Origin: Saccharicrinis sp.
Lineage (GTDB): Bacteria > Bacteroidota > Bacteroidia > Bacteroidales > Marinilabiliaceae
Direction: 5' to 3'
NCBI GenBank assembly: GCA_024635585.1
Contig: JAGXIP010000049.1
Span: 1 to 35,245, forward strand
DNA: 35,245 nt
The notes under the pieces are model-generated. The model was not told the origin of the DNA. It made no database searches and saw only the letters and a list, made by a program, of their open reading frames with translations. Positions 26,952-34,974 of the stretch are shown piece by piece; position 1 is the first letter of the stretch; every line of letters begins with the position of its first letter. The translations under genes were made by a program, and so were the position numbers.

Positions 26952-29390
26952 ATGAGACCAAACAAAGCTTACCGACCTGTCACAGTGACCATTATTCTAT
27001 TGACTATCTTATTCAATACCATATTGCTATCAAACGTTCAAGGGCAATTAGCAACTTTAGTTACCGCAAGACCCCCTTCACTCCCGCCCAATCCTGATTT
27101 TGACAGGGGGCTTCTAAACGTCACCTACTACGGTGCCATCCCAAATGACGGCATTGATGATACGGAGCAACTTCAAAAAGCCTTAATTGATGCAAGAGAT
27201 TACTACCTTGTATGTTATTTGCCAAGTGGTGTATATGATATTTCGCAAACATTGTATGGAAGAATGCTGGACAGAGATAGTGGGGATAGACAATTCACCC
27301 CAACGATGCTGATAGGCCAGAAAGATGGACCCAGGCCAGTACTGAAAGTTAAAGATGGCGCTCTTCCAACAAAATATCCGGCTCTTTGGTTCTATGGTGA
27401 CTCAAACGGTACATCGTGGGTTACAGAATTGGGCATAACGGAACAGCCTAATGCCAGTTATCATCATATTATTAAAAACATTGAAATAGATATGGGAAAT
27501 AACCCTGCAGGTGTTGGCATTCATTTCAAAGGCGCGCAGGGTTGCTCAATGGAAGACATTAAAATCTATTCAAGCCAGAACATTGATTTCTTTGCAGGTA
27601 TAAATGGCGGCCTTTCGCATGCAGGCGGGATGTTCAACATTGAAATTATCGGCGGACAATATGGTCTTTACGGATCTAAATCAACCACATTCAGTGTTGG
27701 AGCAGGTATTTCTTTAATAAACCAGACACTTGCAAGTATTTACTGGGATACCAGCGATCCGCTTACCCTGGCAGGTTTTTATATTGAAAAACAAAACGGG
27801 CCTATATTTAAATCGTTTGCAGGAACTGATCGACTTGGAAATATTAGGTTAATTGATGGTGTGATCAATATCACCAATGCAGGAAACCACACAGGAATTG
27901 ACAATACGGAGGATAAAGATATTTACTTAAAAAACGTTTATATAAAGGGGGCTGCAACAATTGTAAAAGAGCCTTCTTTTTCGTGGGCCACCCAAAGTGC
28001 TGATTCATGGACAAGGATAGAGGAATATTCATATGCCAATTCAATAAGTTATAATATTATTGATGGCAGCGCCCTCAACTCGGATGAATACAGGACCAAG
28101 ACTGACGATGTCAGTGCGCCTGATATAAATAACACCTTATTAAAATACACTTGGGAATTGGGAACTATCCCTGATTTTGATGACAATGATCTTATTAATG
28201 TTGTTTCACAATACGGGGCAAAGGGTAATAACTATTTTGACAATGCGGATGTCCTGCAAAAAGCAATTGACGAAAACCCCGGTAAGAAGATATACCTTCC
28301 CAAAGGAATCTATCTGATTGGCAAAACTGTTACGCTGGGCAAAAACACAAAGTTTTTCGGGCTTTCAAGTACGATGACATACATAAGGCCTACATCCGGT
28401 TTTGCCTCCAATGCAGTTGTTGGCACGCCCATGATACAGACTGTTGATGATGCGGAAGCTGAAACCTATCTCGGAGATATGGGTATCAATATTACCGGCA
28501 CCCAGTCCAAGGTTAGTTTGCTAAAATGGATGGCAGGAAGAAAATCAATGGTAAGAAGATTTGTCCCATTTGCAACCGCTGGGAGTCAGACATATCAAAA
28601 TTCCGCAGTATTAATAACCGGCAATGGCGGGGGAAGATGGTATGGTTTATATCTTGCAAGGCTTAAAACTTACACAGGGAACGTGAATTCTAGGCTGCTG
28701 TTAATAGATGGAACACAAGAACCATTAACCATCTTTAGCCCGAACCCTGAACATGTATTATCGAGCAAATGGGGCGTGGAAATCCGGAATTCCAAAAATG
28801 TTCAGCTGTTTAATTTTAAGGGAGAGTCAGGCTCATTCAACAGTGGAAAAAGACCTATTTTAGGTATTAACAACAGTGATAATGTTTCCGTTTACACGGT
28901 AGCATGCATAGGGGGTCTGCAAAGCGGGGGTCTGATTGAAATAGAGAATTCGGAGAATTACCTGGTCACTTATATGAAAACAACAAACGGGTCAACTGCA
29001 TTTTCCTTAATTGTTGATAAATACGGTGCAATTTCAAGAACCATTCCTGGAAATAAGTTAGTGCAACTGGTCAGAAGAGGAAATCCGCAGCTTCTGGATT
29101 TGGGGATACCTGATCCGGTTTCAGGGATTGATGAAAAACTAAAATTACCCGGTTCCTACAGTGTTTTTCCTAACCCTTCAAAGGATCATTTTACCATAAA
29201 AACAAACCGGAATCTGGATGGCAAGACCTTTTTAAAGCTATACGACACGATGGGCCGCCTTTGCCATGAAAAAAGAATGACCTGCAATGAGATGAGGCTT
29301 GAAACGTCTGGACTTCCTACTGGTATTTACCATCTTGAGGTGATCAGCGGTTCAGAAAGGCCGGATGTTATCAAGCTTGTCAAAAAATAA
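26952..29390 (+). CDS. Two-part beta-helix protein with type IX sorting domain
   Basis: This 812-residue secreted protein has a signal peptide (about 1-32, ending VQGQ). Its first Pectate_lyase_3-like beta-helix opens with LNVTYYGAIPNDGIDDTEQL and CYLPSGVYDIS (about 55-100). A second helix opens with VVSQYGAKGNNYFDNADVL and IYLPKGIYLIGKT (about 415-460). This tandem layout is the GH55 architecture. The last about 80 residues (VFPNPSKDHFTI, LYDTMGRL, LPTGIYHLEVI, ending KLVKK) form a type A type IX secretion sorting domain. Export to the outside through that system is therefore predicted. The paralogue that follows lacks such a tail. GH55 exo-beta-1,3-glucanase is the closest functional analogy; the activity itself is not established. 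Confidence 0.9.
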   Translation: MRPNKAYRPVTVTIILLTILFNTILLSNVQGQLATLVTARPPSLPPNPDFDRGLLNVTYYGAIPNDGIDDTEQLQKALIDARDYYLVCYLPSGVYDISQTLYGRMLDRDSGDRQFTPTMLIGQKDGPRPVLKVKDGALPTKYPALWFYGDSNGTSWVTELGITEQPNASYHHIIKNIEIDMGNNPAGVGIHFKGAQGCSMEDIKIYSSQNIDFFAGINGGLSHAGGMFNIEIIGGQYGLYGSKSTTFSVGAGISLINQTLASIYWDTSDPLTLAGFYIEKQNGPIFKSFAGTDRLGNIRLIDGVINITNAGNHTGIDNTEDKDIYLKNVYIKGAATIVKEPSFSWATQSADSWTRIEEYSYANSISYNIIDGSALNSDEYRTKTDDVSAPDINNTLLKYTWELGTIPDFDDNDLINVVSQYGAKGNNYFDNADVLQKAIDENPGKKIYLPKGIYLIGKTVTLGKNTKFFGLSSTMTYIRPTSGFASNAVVGTPMIQTVDDAEAETYLGDMGINITGTQSKVSLLKWMAGRKSMVRRFVPFATAGSQTYQNSAVLITGNGGGRWYGLYLARLKTYTGNVNSRLLLIDGTQEPLTIFSPNPEHVLSSKWGVEIRNSKNVQLFNFKGESGSFNSGKRPILGINNSDNVSVYTVACIGGLQSGGLIEIENSENYLVTYMKTTNGSTAFSLIVDKYGAISRTIPGNKLVQLVRRGNPQLLDLGIPDPVSGIDEKLKLPGSYSVFPNPSKDHFTIKTNRNLDGKTFLKLYDTMGRLCHEKRMTCNEMRLETSGLPTGIYHLEVISGSERPDVIKLVKK

Positions 29391-29405
29391 ATCTTGCAAG
29401 CCATT

Positions 29406-29445
29406 ATCTAGATAATACTTAATAAATCTAGATAATACTTAATAA
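29406..29445 (+). repeat. 20-bp tandem direct repeat, two copies
   Basis: The unit ATCTAGATAATACTTAATAA occurs twice in perfect tandem, 8 bp upstream of the next start codon. It covers the ribosome-binding region. No clear Shine-Dalgarno is visible. Confidence 0.85.
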
Positions 29446-29452
29446 ATTTAAA

Positions 29453-31657
29453 ATGAGATATTTAAAAATTATTTCAACCCTTTTTATTGTCACTTTCATA
29501 ATCCAATCATCCTTTTCGTTTGACCTCCCAAAGGGTATTCCTGTTGATAATACTTTGGGGAAAATGGGTTATTTGGATGTGACACTTTATGGAGCTGATT
29601 CAACTGGAAAAACCATTTCGACCAAACAAATTCGAGCGGCAATCCTGGATGCGCAAAAATACCAGATGGCTTGCTATTTTCCTTCGGGAACTTATTTGGT
29701 TGACGACAGTTTAAACGGTGTGTTGAGGGTTCATCTCAATCCAAAATTTAAAGAAGGGGATCACTATCGCGACCGGTTTATCAGCGAGATGGATTACCCG
29801 GTCTACCTTGTTGGAGCCGCCAATCCGCGCCCTGTGATCAAATTAATGGCGAATGCGAAAGGTTATAACGATCCCAAAGATCCCAAGTCGGTATTTTGGC
29901 TATGGGCGCAGAACCGGGGAAACCAACACCCTGAAACTGCCGGAAGCTTGGATCCAAGACATCAACAATCCAACATCGCGTTTAACATGGTCCTCCAGAA
30001 TTTTGTTATCGACCTAGGCGAAAAAAAAGGAGCTGAGGGCGTTCGATTTGCGGGTGCTCAAGGCTCTGTTATAGAGGATGTAACCGTTTTGGCCAAAGGT
30101 GCTTATTCCGGTTTTCATTCTTGCGTTGGCCAGGGCGGCGGAATGTATAACATTGAGGTAATCGACGGACAGCATGGCATCGTCATTACCGATGGAGCAC
30201 AGAGCAAATTCCCGGTTATTGCAGGCGCTATTTTCAAAAACCAGCAACAGGAAGTGTTTAAGCTGGATCATATTTTGACCCCGATGGTCGTAGTGGGTTT
30301 TTACATAGAAAAAGAATCGGGACCGATTAACTCCGGCTGGCCGGTAAACGGACTAAGCCTGATTGACGGGGTTGTAAAATACAGCAAACCAGGAAAAAAC
30401 ACGGTACTCAGTGGTGCAGACAATAACCTGTTTTTAAAAAATGTGTATGTCAATGGAAAAGGAATACTAATGAGTGACGTTCCAAAAGGGTCCGAGCTTC
30501 TGCATGATCATTGGAACCATATCGTGGAATATAATTATTCGAATAAAGTTGGAAAAAGCTTGATCAACGGTGTGGCAAGTGTAAATTCAAGCTTCCTAAA
30601 ACTGGAACAAGCCCAACAAGTCCCATCTGCCATCGAGTTCAGGAAAAAACACACCTGGAACCCGCATGAGCAGATCCACATTGGAATGAGGAATGATACT
30701 GACTTTATTTATGTGGCCGATGAAAGCAAGTACCGTGTACCCGGCGCACCAAAACCGGCCAACGGCGATGACGAGTTGGATGATACGGAAGCCATCCAAT
30801 GGGCGATCGATCATTACGACAAGGTGTTTATCCCGAAAGGTTCTTTCCTGATCAGCGCCCCCTTGCAGTTAAAATCCAACACACAACTTTCAGGCGCGGG
30901 AAAAACTTACACCAACCTGCTTGCCAACGACAACTGGCAGGAAGGCAAAGAACACGTGATGATTAAAACACCGGCTGATCCGGATGCCACCACGCTGATA
31001 TCCTTTTTGAATTTAAGGATCAACATTCATGTTCATCATCATATGACCCGCATTGAATGGAAAACAGGCAAACATTCCATACTCAAGGATGTGAAAGTGA
31101 CCAGCAATCACGCACCGATCACGGATCATAAGCTGTTCTCGACCCTGAAAATTTCAGGTCCCACATCTGGTGGCAGAATCTATGGATGGACAGGTCATGG
31201 CGATGGAAAACTTTCTTCCAATCCCGGCTTCCGCGATATCTTGGTTGACGGAAGCGAACAGGGCTTGAGTTTTTACGGCGTCAATACGGAACGGTCGTAC
31301 AGCGATGTACAGTTTGAAATTAAGGACTCCAAAAACGTGGACATTTACTTCTTCAAATCGGAATCCGGAGGTCCAAATGGCCGCGGAGGAATCACCAATC
31401 CGAGCACCCCTTTGAGGATCAGCCGATCAAAAAATATATTTCACACCTGCACAACCGGCGTGTTGCAAATGCTGGAAGGTAAAGCAATTGTGGAAATCAA
31501 CGATTGTGAAAATGTCACAGCCTCAAATATCAAGTCCTTTTTCGATGTTAACAGGAATAATCAGGAATGGTATCTGATTAAAGAAACTTTTAACGGGAAA
31601 ACACATGTTGTTATAGCAGACGAAGAAATCCGCCTTTTAAAGTTCCACCGGGAATAA
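29453..31657 (+). CDS. Two-part beta-helix (Pectate_lyase_3/GH55-like) protein without sorting tail
   Basis: This 734-residue protein has a signal peptide (about 1-22). Its first beta-helix domain opens with GYLDVTLYGADSTGKTIST and CYFPSGTYLVDDS. The second opens with DDTEAIQWAIDHYDKVFIP and KGSFLISAPLQL (about 445-475). It is a close paralogue of the truncated gene at 1-919 in domain 1, sharing NPRPVIKL, GAEGVRF-GAQGS-IEDVTV, VGQGGG and VGFYIEKE blocks. It lacks the type IX tail of the protein before it, so a periplasmic location or another export route is likely. It is the last gene of block C, 62 bp after its neighbour. Function is inferred from fold only. Confidence 0.9.
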   Translation: MRYLKIISTLFIVTFIIQSSFSFDLPKGIPVDNTLGKMGYLDVTLYGADSTGKTISTKQIRAAILDAQKYQMACYFPSGTYLVDDSLNGVLRVHLNPKFKEGDHYRDRFISEMDYPVYLVGAANPRPVIKLMANAKGYNDPKDPKSVFWLWAQNRGNQHPETAGSLDPRHQQSNIAFNMVLQNFVIDLGEKKGAEGVRFAGAQGSVIEDVTVLAKGAYSGFHSCVGQGGGMYNIEVIDGQHGIVITDGAQSKFPVIAGAIFKNQQQEVFKLDHILTPMVVVGFYIEKESGPINSGWPVNGLSLIDGVVKYSKPGKNTVLSGADNNLFLKNVYVNGKGILMSDVPKGSELLHDHWNHIVEYNYSNKVGKSLINGVASVNSSFLKLEQAQQVPSAIEFRKKHTWNPHEQIHIGMRNDTDFIYVADESKYRVPGAPKPANGDDELDDTEAIQWAIDHYDKVFIPKGSFLISAPLQLKSNTQLSGAGKTYTNLLANDNWQEGKEHVMIKTPADPDATTLISFLNLRINIHVHHHMTRIEWKTGKHSILKDVKVTSNHAPITDHKLFSTLKISGPTSGGRIYGWTGHGDGKLSSNPGFRDILVDGSEQGLSFYGVNTERSYSDVQFEIKDSKNVDIYFFKSESGGPNGRGGITNPSTPLRISRSKNIFHTCTTGVLQMLEGKAIVEINDCENVTASNIKSFFDVNRNNQEWYLIKETFNGKTHVVIADEEIRLLKFHRE

Positions 31658-31814
31658 TTAGGTATTTCATCACTGATATTCGCGTTATTTTTGGAAGGAT
31701 ATTAATAAATAAGAAGCAATATCGTTTAGTTAGTGACATTTCATAATCGTATGTAATTCATGAAGTAAGGCATCTTTGGCTATTTCTTCCTTGGGTTACT
31801 CCTCCCCGATCTGA

Positions 31815-32021
31815 TTATTTCTCTTGTTTTTCCACCAGTTGATCAAAAGCTTGTAGTGCCACCCAATATTCTTTACGGATAAAGGTTGGAACCAACATAT
31901 CCATTGTTGTTGCCAGAGCATTGGTTCGGCTGATTTTCTGGTCATATTTCTGATTCTGGTCTGCTTTGTACTCTTTAATAATCTTTTTTTCAATAGGATG
32001 AGCATAAGCAATTGATTTCAA
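31815..32021 (-). CDS. Small hypothetical ORF, 68 residues, possibly a gene relic
   Basis: An ATG-initiated frame of 68 residues is rich in charged and helical residues (for example KKIIKEYKADQNQKYD and VALQAFDQLVEKQEK). An in-frame TAG lies two codons upstream of the ATG. No family is recognised. It may be a genuine small protein, or the C-terminal remnant of a longer gene, as the neighbouring relic at 32089-32163 on the same strand suggests. No clear ribosome-binding site is visible. Confidence 0.3.
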   Translation of the reverse strand: MKSIAYAHPIEKKIIKEYKADQNQKYDQKISRTNALATTMDMLVPTFIRKEYWVALQAFDQLVEKQEK

Positions 32022-32088
32022 TCCCTAAATAACATTTTAAATCACTACACAGGTCAAAATTAAATAATATACAGCTGGTTTAAAATAT

Positions 32089-32163
32089 TTATTCATAATC
32101 ACTTAATTTAAACGATGAACGGTCTCCTAAGCTTGCCTGTAACTTTTCAACAACCTCACCCCA
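32089..32163 (-). pseudogene. Short coding-like relic, family unknown
   Basis: The minus-strand frame reads WGEVVEKLQASLGDRSSFKL and then SDYE before a TAA. A neighbouring frame just upstream reads AEIKASG and would join it after a one-base shift. The sequence looks like the C-terminal end of a decayed gene. It is too short to identify. Confidence 0.25.
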
Positions 32164-32508
32164 CTAGCCTTTATTTCAGCTTTGTACGGTGTTATTTTAA
32201 TTGTTAAATATAACATATTAATATAAATTGTAATACTTAGAAGTAGAATATTTTAACAGCGAGAATAGGAAACACTTTGGTATTAGGTCAGTGGCCGCAA
32301 ATGCCCTTGGATAAGCAGGTTAAACACTTATGGCCGTAAAGGCTTGTCGAATACCGGAAAAGTAAAGTTTTGTCATTTTAAACAACGAAACAGAGCTCCG
32401 CCTTCTTTGAAGAATTAGTAATGATAGTCTCATTTTTATTAAGAGACAAAGGAGGTGAAGGGTATTCTTATTATCTTGCAATCAAGTTCAACCTTCAAAC
32501 GCTAAACC

Positions 32509-32631
32509 ATGAAAAAATTCATTCTGATATTAACAGGCCTTACGCTACTCGGCAGTCTTTTTGCTCAGGATAGAGTAACCGGAAAAAGTTTTGCAACCAG
32601 CTCGGAAATAATTGTAAAAAAGAGTGAATGA
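32509..32631 (+). pseudogene. Truncated 5' stub of a gamma-glutamyltransferase gene
   Basis: A 40-codon frame begins with a clear signal peptide (MKKFILILTGLTLLGSLFAQ) and then reads DRVTGKSFATSSEIIV before a TGA. The post-signal segment matches what I know of the start of Bacteroidota gamma-glutamyltransferases, which usually read RVTGKSFATRSEV followed by NGMAATSQ. The rest of the roughly 550-residue enzyme, including the catalytic Thr region, is absent; a PagL-like gene follows within 70 bp. It is therefore a relic. A new short secreted peptide is an unlikely alternative. Confidence 0.6.
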
Positions 32632-32695
32632 TTGGGAGGAGTTTCGCATTTTTGCAACAAAAAAAAATAAACTATTAAAATAGGACGGGACAAAA

Positions 32696-33856
32696 GTGCA
32701 AAGACGAAACCGCAATACTCCGACATACAGATTGCTAGTATTATCCATCTGCTTAATAAGCTCAGCATTATCTTCAATTACTTGTATCAATGCGCAAGTT
32801 ACCGACACTGTGGCTCCTCCCAATCAACACGCTATAACGGTTCTTTACCATCACGGCATTGTTATTCCCCATCATCCCAATATGGTTTATTTCATTGATG
32901 ATTTTTCGAGAGGAGTTGAGGTCAACTATAGCTTACTGCGATTCGATAAACACAGTTGGCAGCAGTGGTATAACTTCCCCGAAGTGGGCATAGGCCTCTT
33001 TTACAACTCTTATGGCAATCCACAAATCTACGGGCAAGGTTTAGCATTATATCCCTATCTTCATTTCCCTATTGTGCGTACGCCACGATTCTCGCTAAAA
33101 AATAAGGTATCATTAGGTTTGGGATACACCAATCGCCCCTTCGATATAAAACATAATCCCGAAAATCAAATTTTTGGTTCTTACCTGAATGCTTATATTG
33201 GATTAGGCTTATACGCTTCTTACCGTGTATTAAAAGATTGGTCGGTGAGTACATCTGCTTCGCTCAATCACATGTCTAATGGCTCCAGTCGTAAACCCAA
33301 CAATGGCATCAACACTTTAACACTTGGTGTGGGTGCTGCCTATCATTTTACACCAGAGTTACCACCCCTATTAACCCGGCAAGTGGCTCCGCCAAGCAAG
33401 CAAAGGGATATAGAAATATTTTTGAACTATGGACGCAGTCAGGCTGCCGAGTACAATTTTAATATCTACTCCTCTGCCAGCCTCAGCATACATCATGTGT
33501 GGCATCGTTCGGTTAAATCGGCTTGGAGTGCGGGCATGGATATTTTTTATTTTGGTGCAGCGCCCTTTGTTTATCAAGAGTTTAACCATCAGGATACAAA
33601 GGCGCAACGATTGTTTTACGGAGTTAGTGGCGGTAAACAATGGATAATGGGTTCTACAACTGCATTTGTAGATTTGGGGGTTTATCTTTACTCACAAATA
33701 GATACACCGCAACCTGTTTATCCCAAAGTGGGCTTGCGCCATAACATAACCCCAAACTTGGTTGCTAATTTCAGCATCAAAGCCAGTTTTTTCAGGGCCG
33801 AATTTATGGAGTTTGGAATAGGCTATCGGTTTAATTATAAAAAGAATACCCTATGA
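32696..33856 (+). CDS. PagL-like lipid A 3-O-deacylase (acyloxyacyl hydrolase family)
   Basis: This 386-residue predicted outer-membrane protein has a signal peptide (about 1-33, ending INAQ). The PagL signature is NHMSNGSSRKPNNGIN, with His192 and Ser194 as the catalytic pair. PagL enzymes remove the 3-O-acyl chain of lipid A in the outer membrane. The first 220 residues are the usual domain; a further about 160 residues of alternating beta strands (EIFLNYGRSQAAEYNF onward) make it about twice the length of proteobacterial PagL. The start is GTG 32696; an in-frame TAG at 32681 and no earlier ATG decide this. It overlaps the next gene by 4 bp (ATGA), so they are translationally coupled. It is unrelated to the PUL. 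Confidence 0.82.
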   Translation: MQRRNRNTPTYRLLVLSICLISSALSSITCINAQVTDTVAPPNQHAITVLYHHGIVIPHHPNMVYFIDDFSRGVEVNYSLLRFDKHSWQQWYNFPEVGIGLFYNSYGNPQIYGQGLALYPYLHFPIVRTPRFSLKNKVSLGLGYTNRPFDIKHNPENQIFGSYLNAYIGLGLYASYRVLKDWSVSTSASLNHMSNGSSRKPNNGINTLTLGVGAAYHFTPELPPLLTRQVAPPSKQRDIEIFLNYGRSQAAEYNFNIYSSASLSIHHVWHRSVKSAWSAGMDIFYFGAAPFVYQEFNHQDTKAQRLFYGVSGGKQWIMGSTTAFVDLGVYLYSQIDTPQPVYPKVGLRHNITPNLVANFSIKASFFRAEFMEFGIGYRFNYKKNTL

Positions 33857-34602
33857 AGAGTTATGGCTTATACTTAACAGTAATACTGGTTTCCATTCTA
33901 TCGGGGTGCGATTATATGGATGCGCTTACCCGCGATGATGACAGGGTAGATAAAACATTACAACTGGAGCCTTTTGATAAAGTGGTGATAGAAACCTCTG
34001 TGAAATTAATATTGCGTAACGACACGGTACATCAAGTCAGGCTCGAAGGCCCTGCCTTTATTTTATCAGCACTAAAAATAACGCAAAACGAAAGAACTAT
34101 CCATATAGAAGCCGATGGCAAAGGCTTTAGAAAAAAACAGGCTGCCGAAGTAACATTGCATGCGCCATCATTTAAAAACCTGACTTCAAACTGGCCTTGT
34201 GAAATTGCAACCTACGATACTTTAAACCTTGAGCATTTTTCGATGGTGATAAATGGTAGGGGTGCATTTACTAACAGCAATATAACAATTAAAGCTAAAA
34301 ACCTAACTATTGCAGCTTATGGCAGCAATTTGGGCACCCATATTTTTAAAGGACAAGCAAACCTCTTTACGGTGGTTTCGGAAGGACTCACCACAATAGA
34401 TGCCCGGGAATTGAATGTAGAAAAGGTGAAATATATCCAGCGGTCCGTGAACCCGGGTTATGTTTTTGCCACAGAAAATCTGGATGTAGAAATGGCTGCT
34501 GCAGGTAATATCTATTTTTGGGGTAATCCTGAGATAAATGTTGATAACCAACCACCTAACTACAAGGTTAAATTGGGAAAAGTGGTCGGGCAGAATAATT
34601 AA
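33853..34602 (+). CDS. DUF2807 (GIN-domain) lipoprotein
   Basis: This 249-residue lipoprotein has signal LSGC with Cys19. The mature part is a DUF2807/GIN-type beta-helix: FDKVVIETSVKLIL is followed by repeated short beta strands such as LTSNWPCEIATYDTLNLEHF and AYGSNLGTH. Proteins of this family are common surface or periplasmic lipoproteins of unknown role in Bacteroidota. Its ATG lies inside the PagL-like stop region (4-bp overlap), so the two probably act together on the outer membrane. A GH3 relic on the other strand begins 2 bp after its stop codon. Confidence 0.8.
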   Translation: MKSYGLYLTVILVSILSGCDYMDALTRDDDRVDKTLQLEPFDKVVIETSVKLILRNDTVHQVRLEGPAFILSALKITQNERTIHIEADGKGFRKKQAAEVTLHAPSFKNLTSNWPCEIATYDTLNLEHFSMVINGRGAFTNSNITIKAKNLTIAAYGSNLGTHIFKGQANLFTVVSEGLTTIDARELNVEKVKYIQRSVNPGYVFATENLDVEMAAAGNIYFWGNPEINVDNQPPNYKVKLGKVVGQNN

Positions 34603-34603
34603 T

Positions 34604-34819
34604 AGCAAGAAGTTCTGGTAAAGTGGTATAGTAATTAGGACGTGGCAACTCATACTGAATACCAGCATTAAAGGCTTTCATAGCAGCGTCTTTCTTGTCC
34701 TTAGCCACAAAATGTTTAGTGCTCAATTGCGTGATGGCGTTCTAGTCTGACACTAGAACACCTTCAAAGCCACACTCGTCACGCAATACATCATTTAACA
34801 ACCAATAGATATTTGGCAA
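34604..34819 (-). pseudogene. GH3 gene fragment with stop directly after catalytic Asp
   Basis: The minus-strand frame reads YWLLNDVLRDECGFEGVLV, SD, a TAG (34742-34744), then NAITQLSTKHFVAKDKKDAA and MKAFNAG. This aligns with the nucleophile region of family 3 enzymes (compare ILKERWGFDGFVVSDWNAID in the intact GH3 at 20645-22846). The Trp codon after the nucleophile Asp has become TAG. Upstream sequence (AHCPFSN, about 34820-34850) continues the match only with a frame change. The fragment covers about 70 of roughly 740 codons and is cut at the DUF2807 gene. It is certainly dead. Confidence 0.8.
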
Positions 34820-34974
34820 CATTAGAAAACGGGCAATGCGCTTTAGTCTGATTAATTCTCATAGGGTTATTCTTTTTAATGCCTACCCGGCAGGTTGCTG
34901 GAAAATGCTCACAGAAACAATAACTAGTCTCTCAACAATTGATTTTATTGCAAATCTCATCAAGATAATTCTTC

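Larger units (their letters stand above)
31658..32508. other. 0.85-kb low-density region at the PUL edge
   Basis: This gap contains a small minus-strand open frame (31815-32021), a shorter minus-strand coding-like relic (32089-32163) and AT-rich sequence. Nothing intact is recognised. An exact AAAGGAGGTGA stretch at 32448-32458 has no start codon at a useful distance. The region looks like gene decay at a locus boundary. Confidence 0.5.

Noticed and set aside
29406..29445. Possible CRISPR-like repeats
   Set aside because: Two immediately adjacent copies without spacers; a simple tandem duplication.
31796..32011. 71-codon minus-strand frame overlapping the 68-residue ORF
   Set aside because: Its residue pattern is less protein-like than the overlapping frame starting at 32021.
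32448..32458. Strong Shine-Dalgarno-like AAAGGAGGTGA
   Set aside because: No ATG, GTG or TTG follows at a workable distance with an open frame; probably chance or a leftover of gene decay.
34303..34668. 121-codon minus-strand frame
   Set aside because: It is antisense to the DUF2807 gene and shows no recognisable domain.
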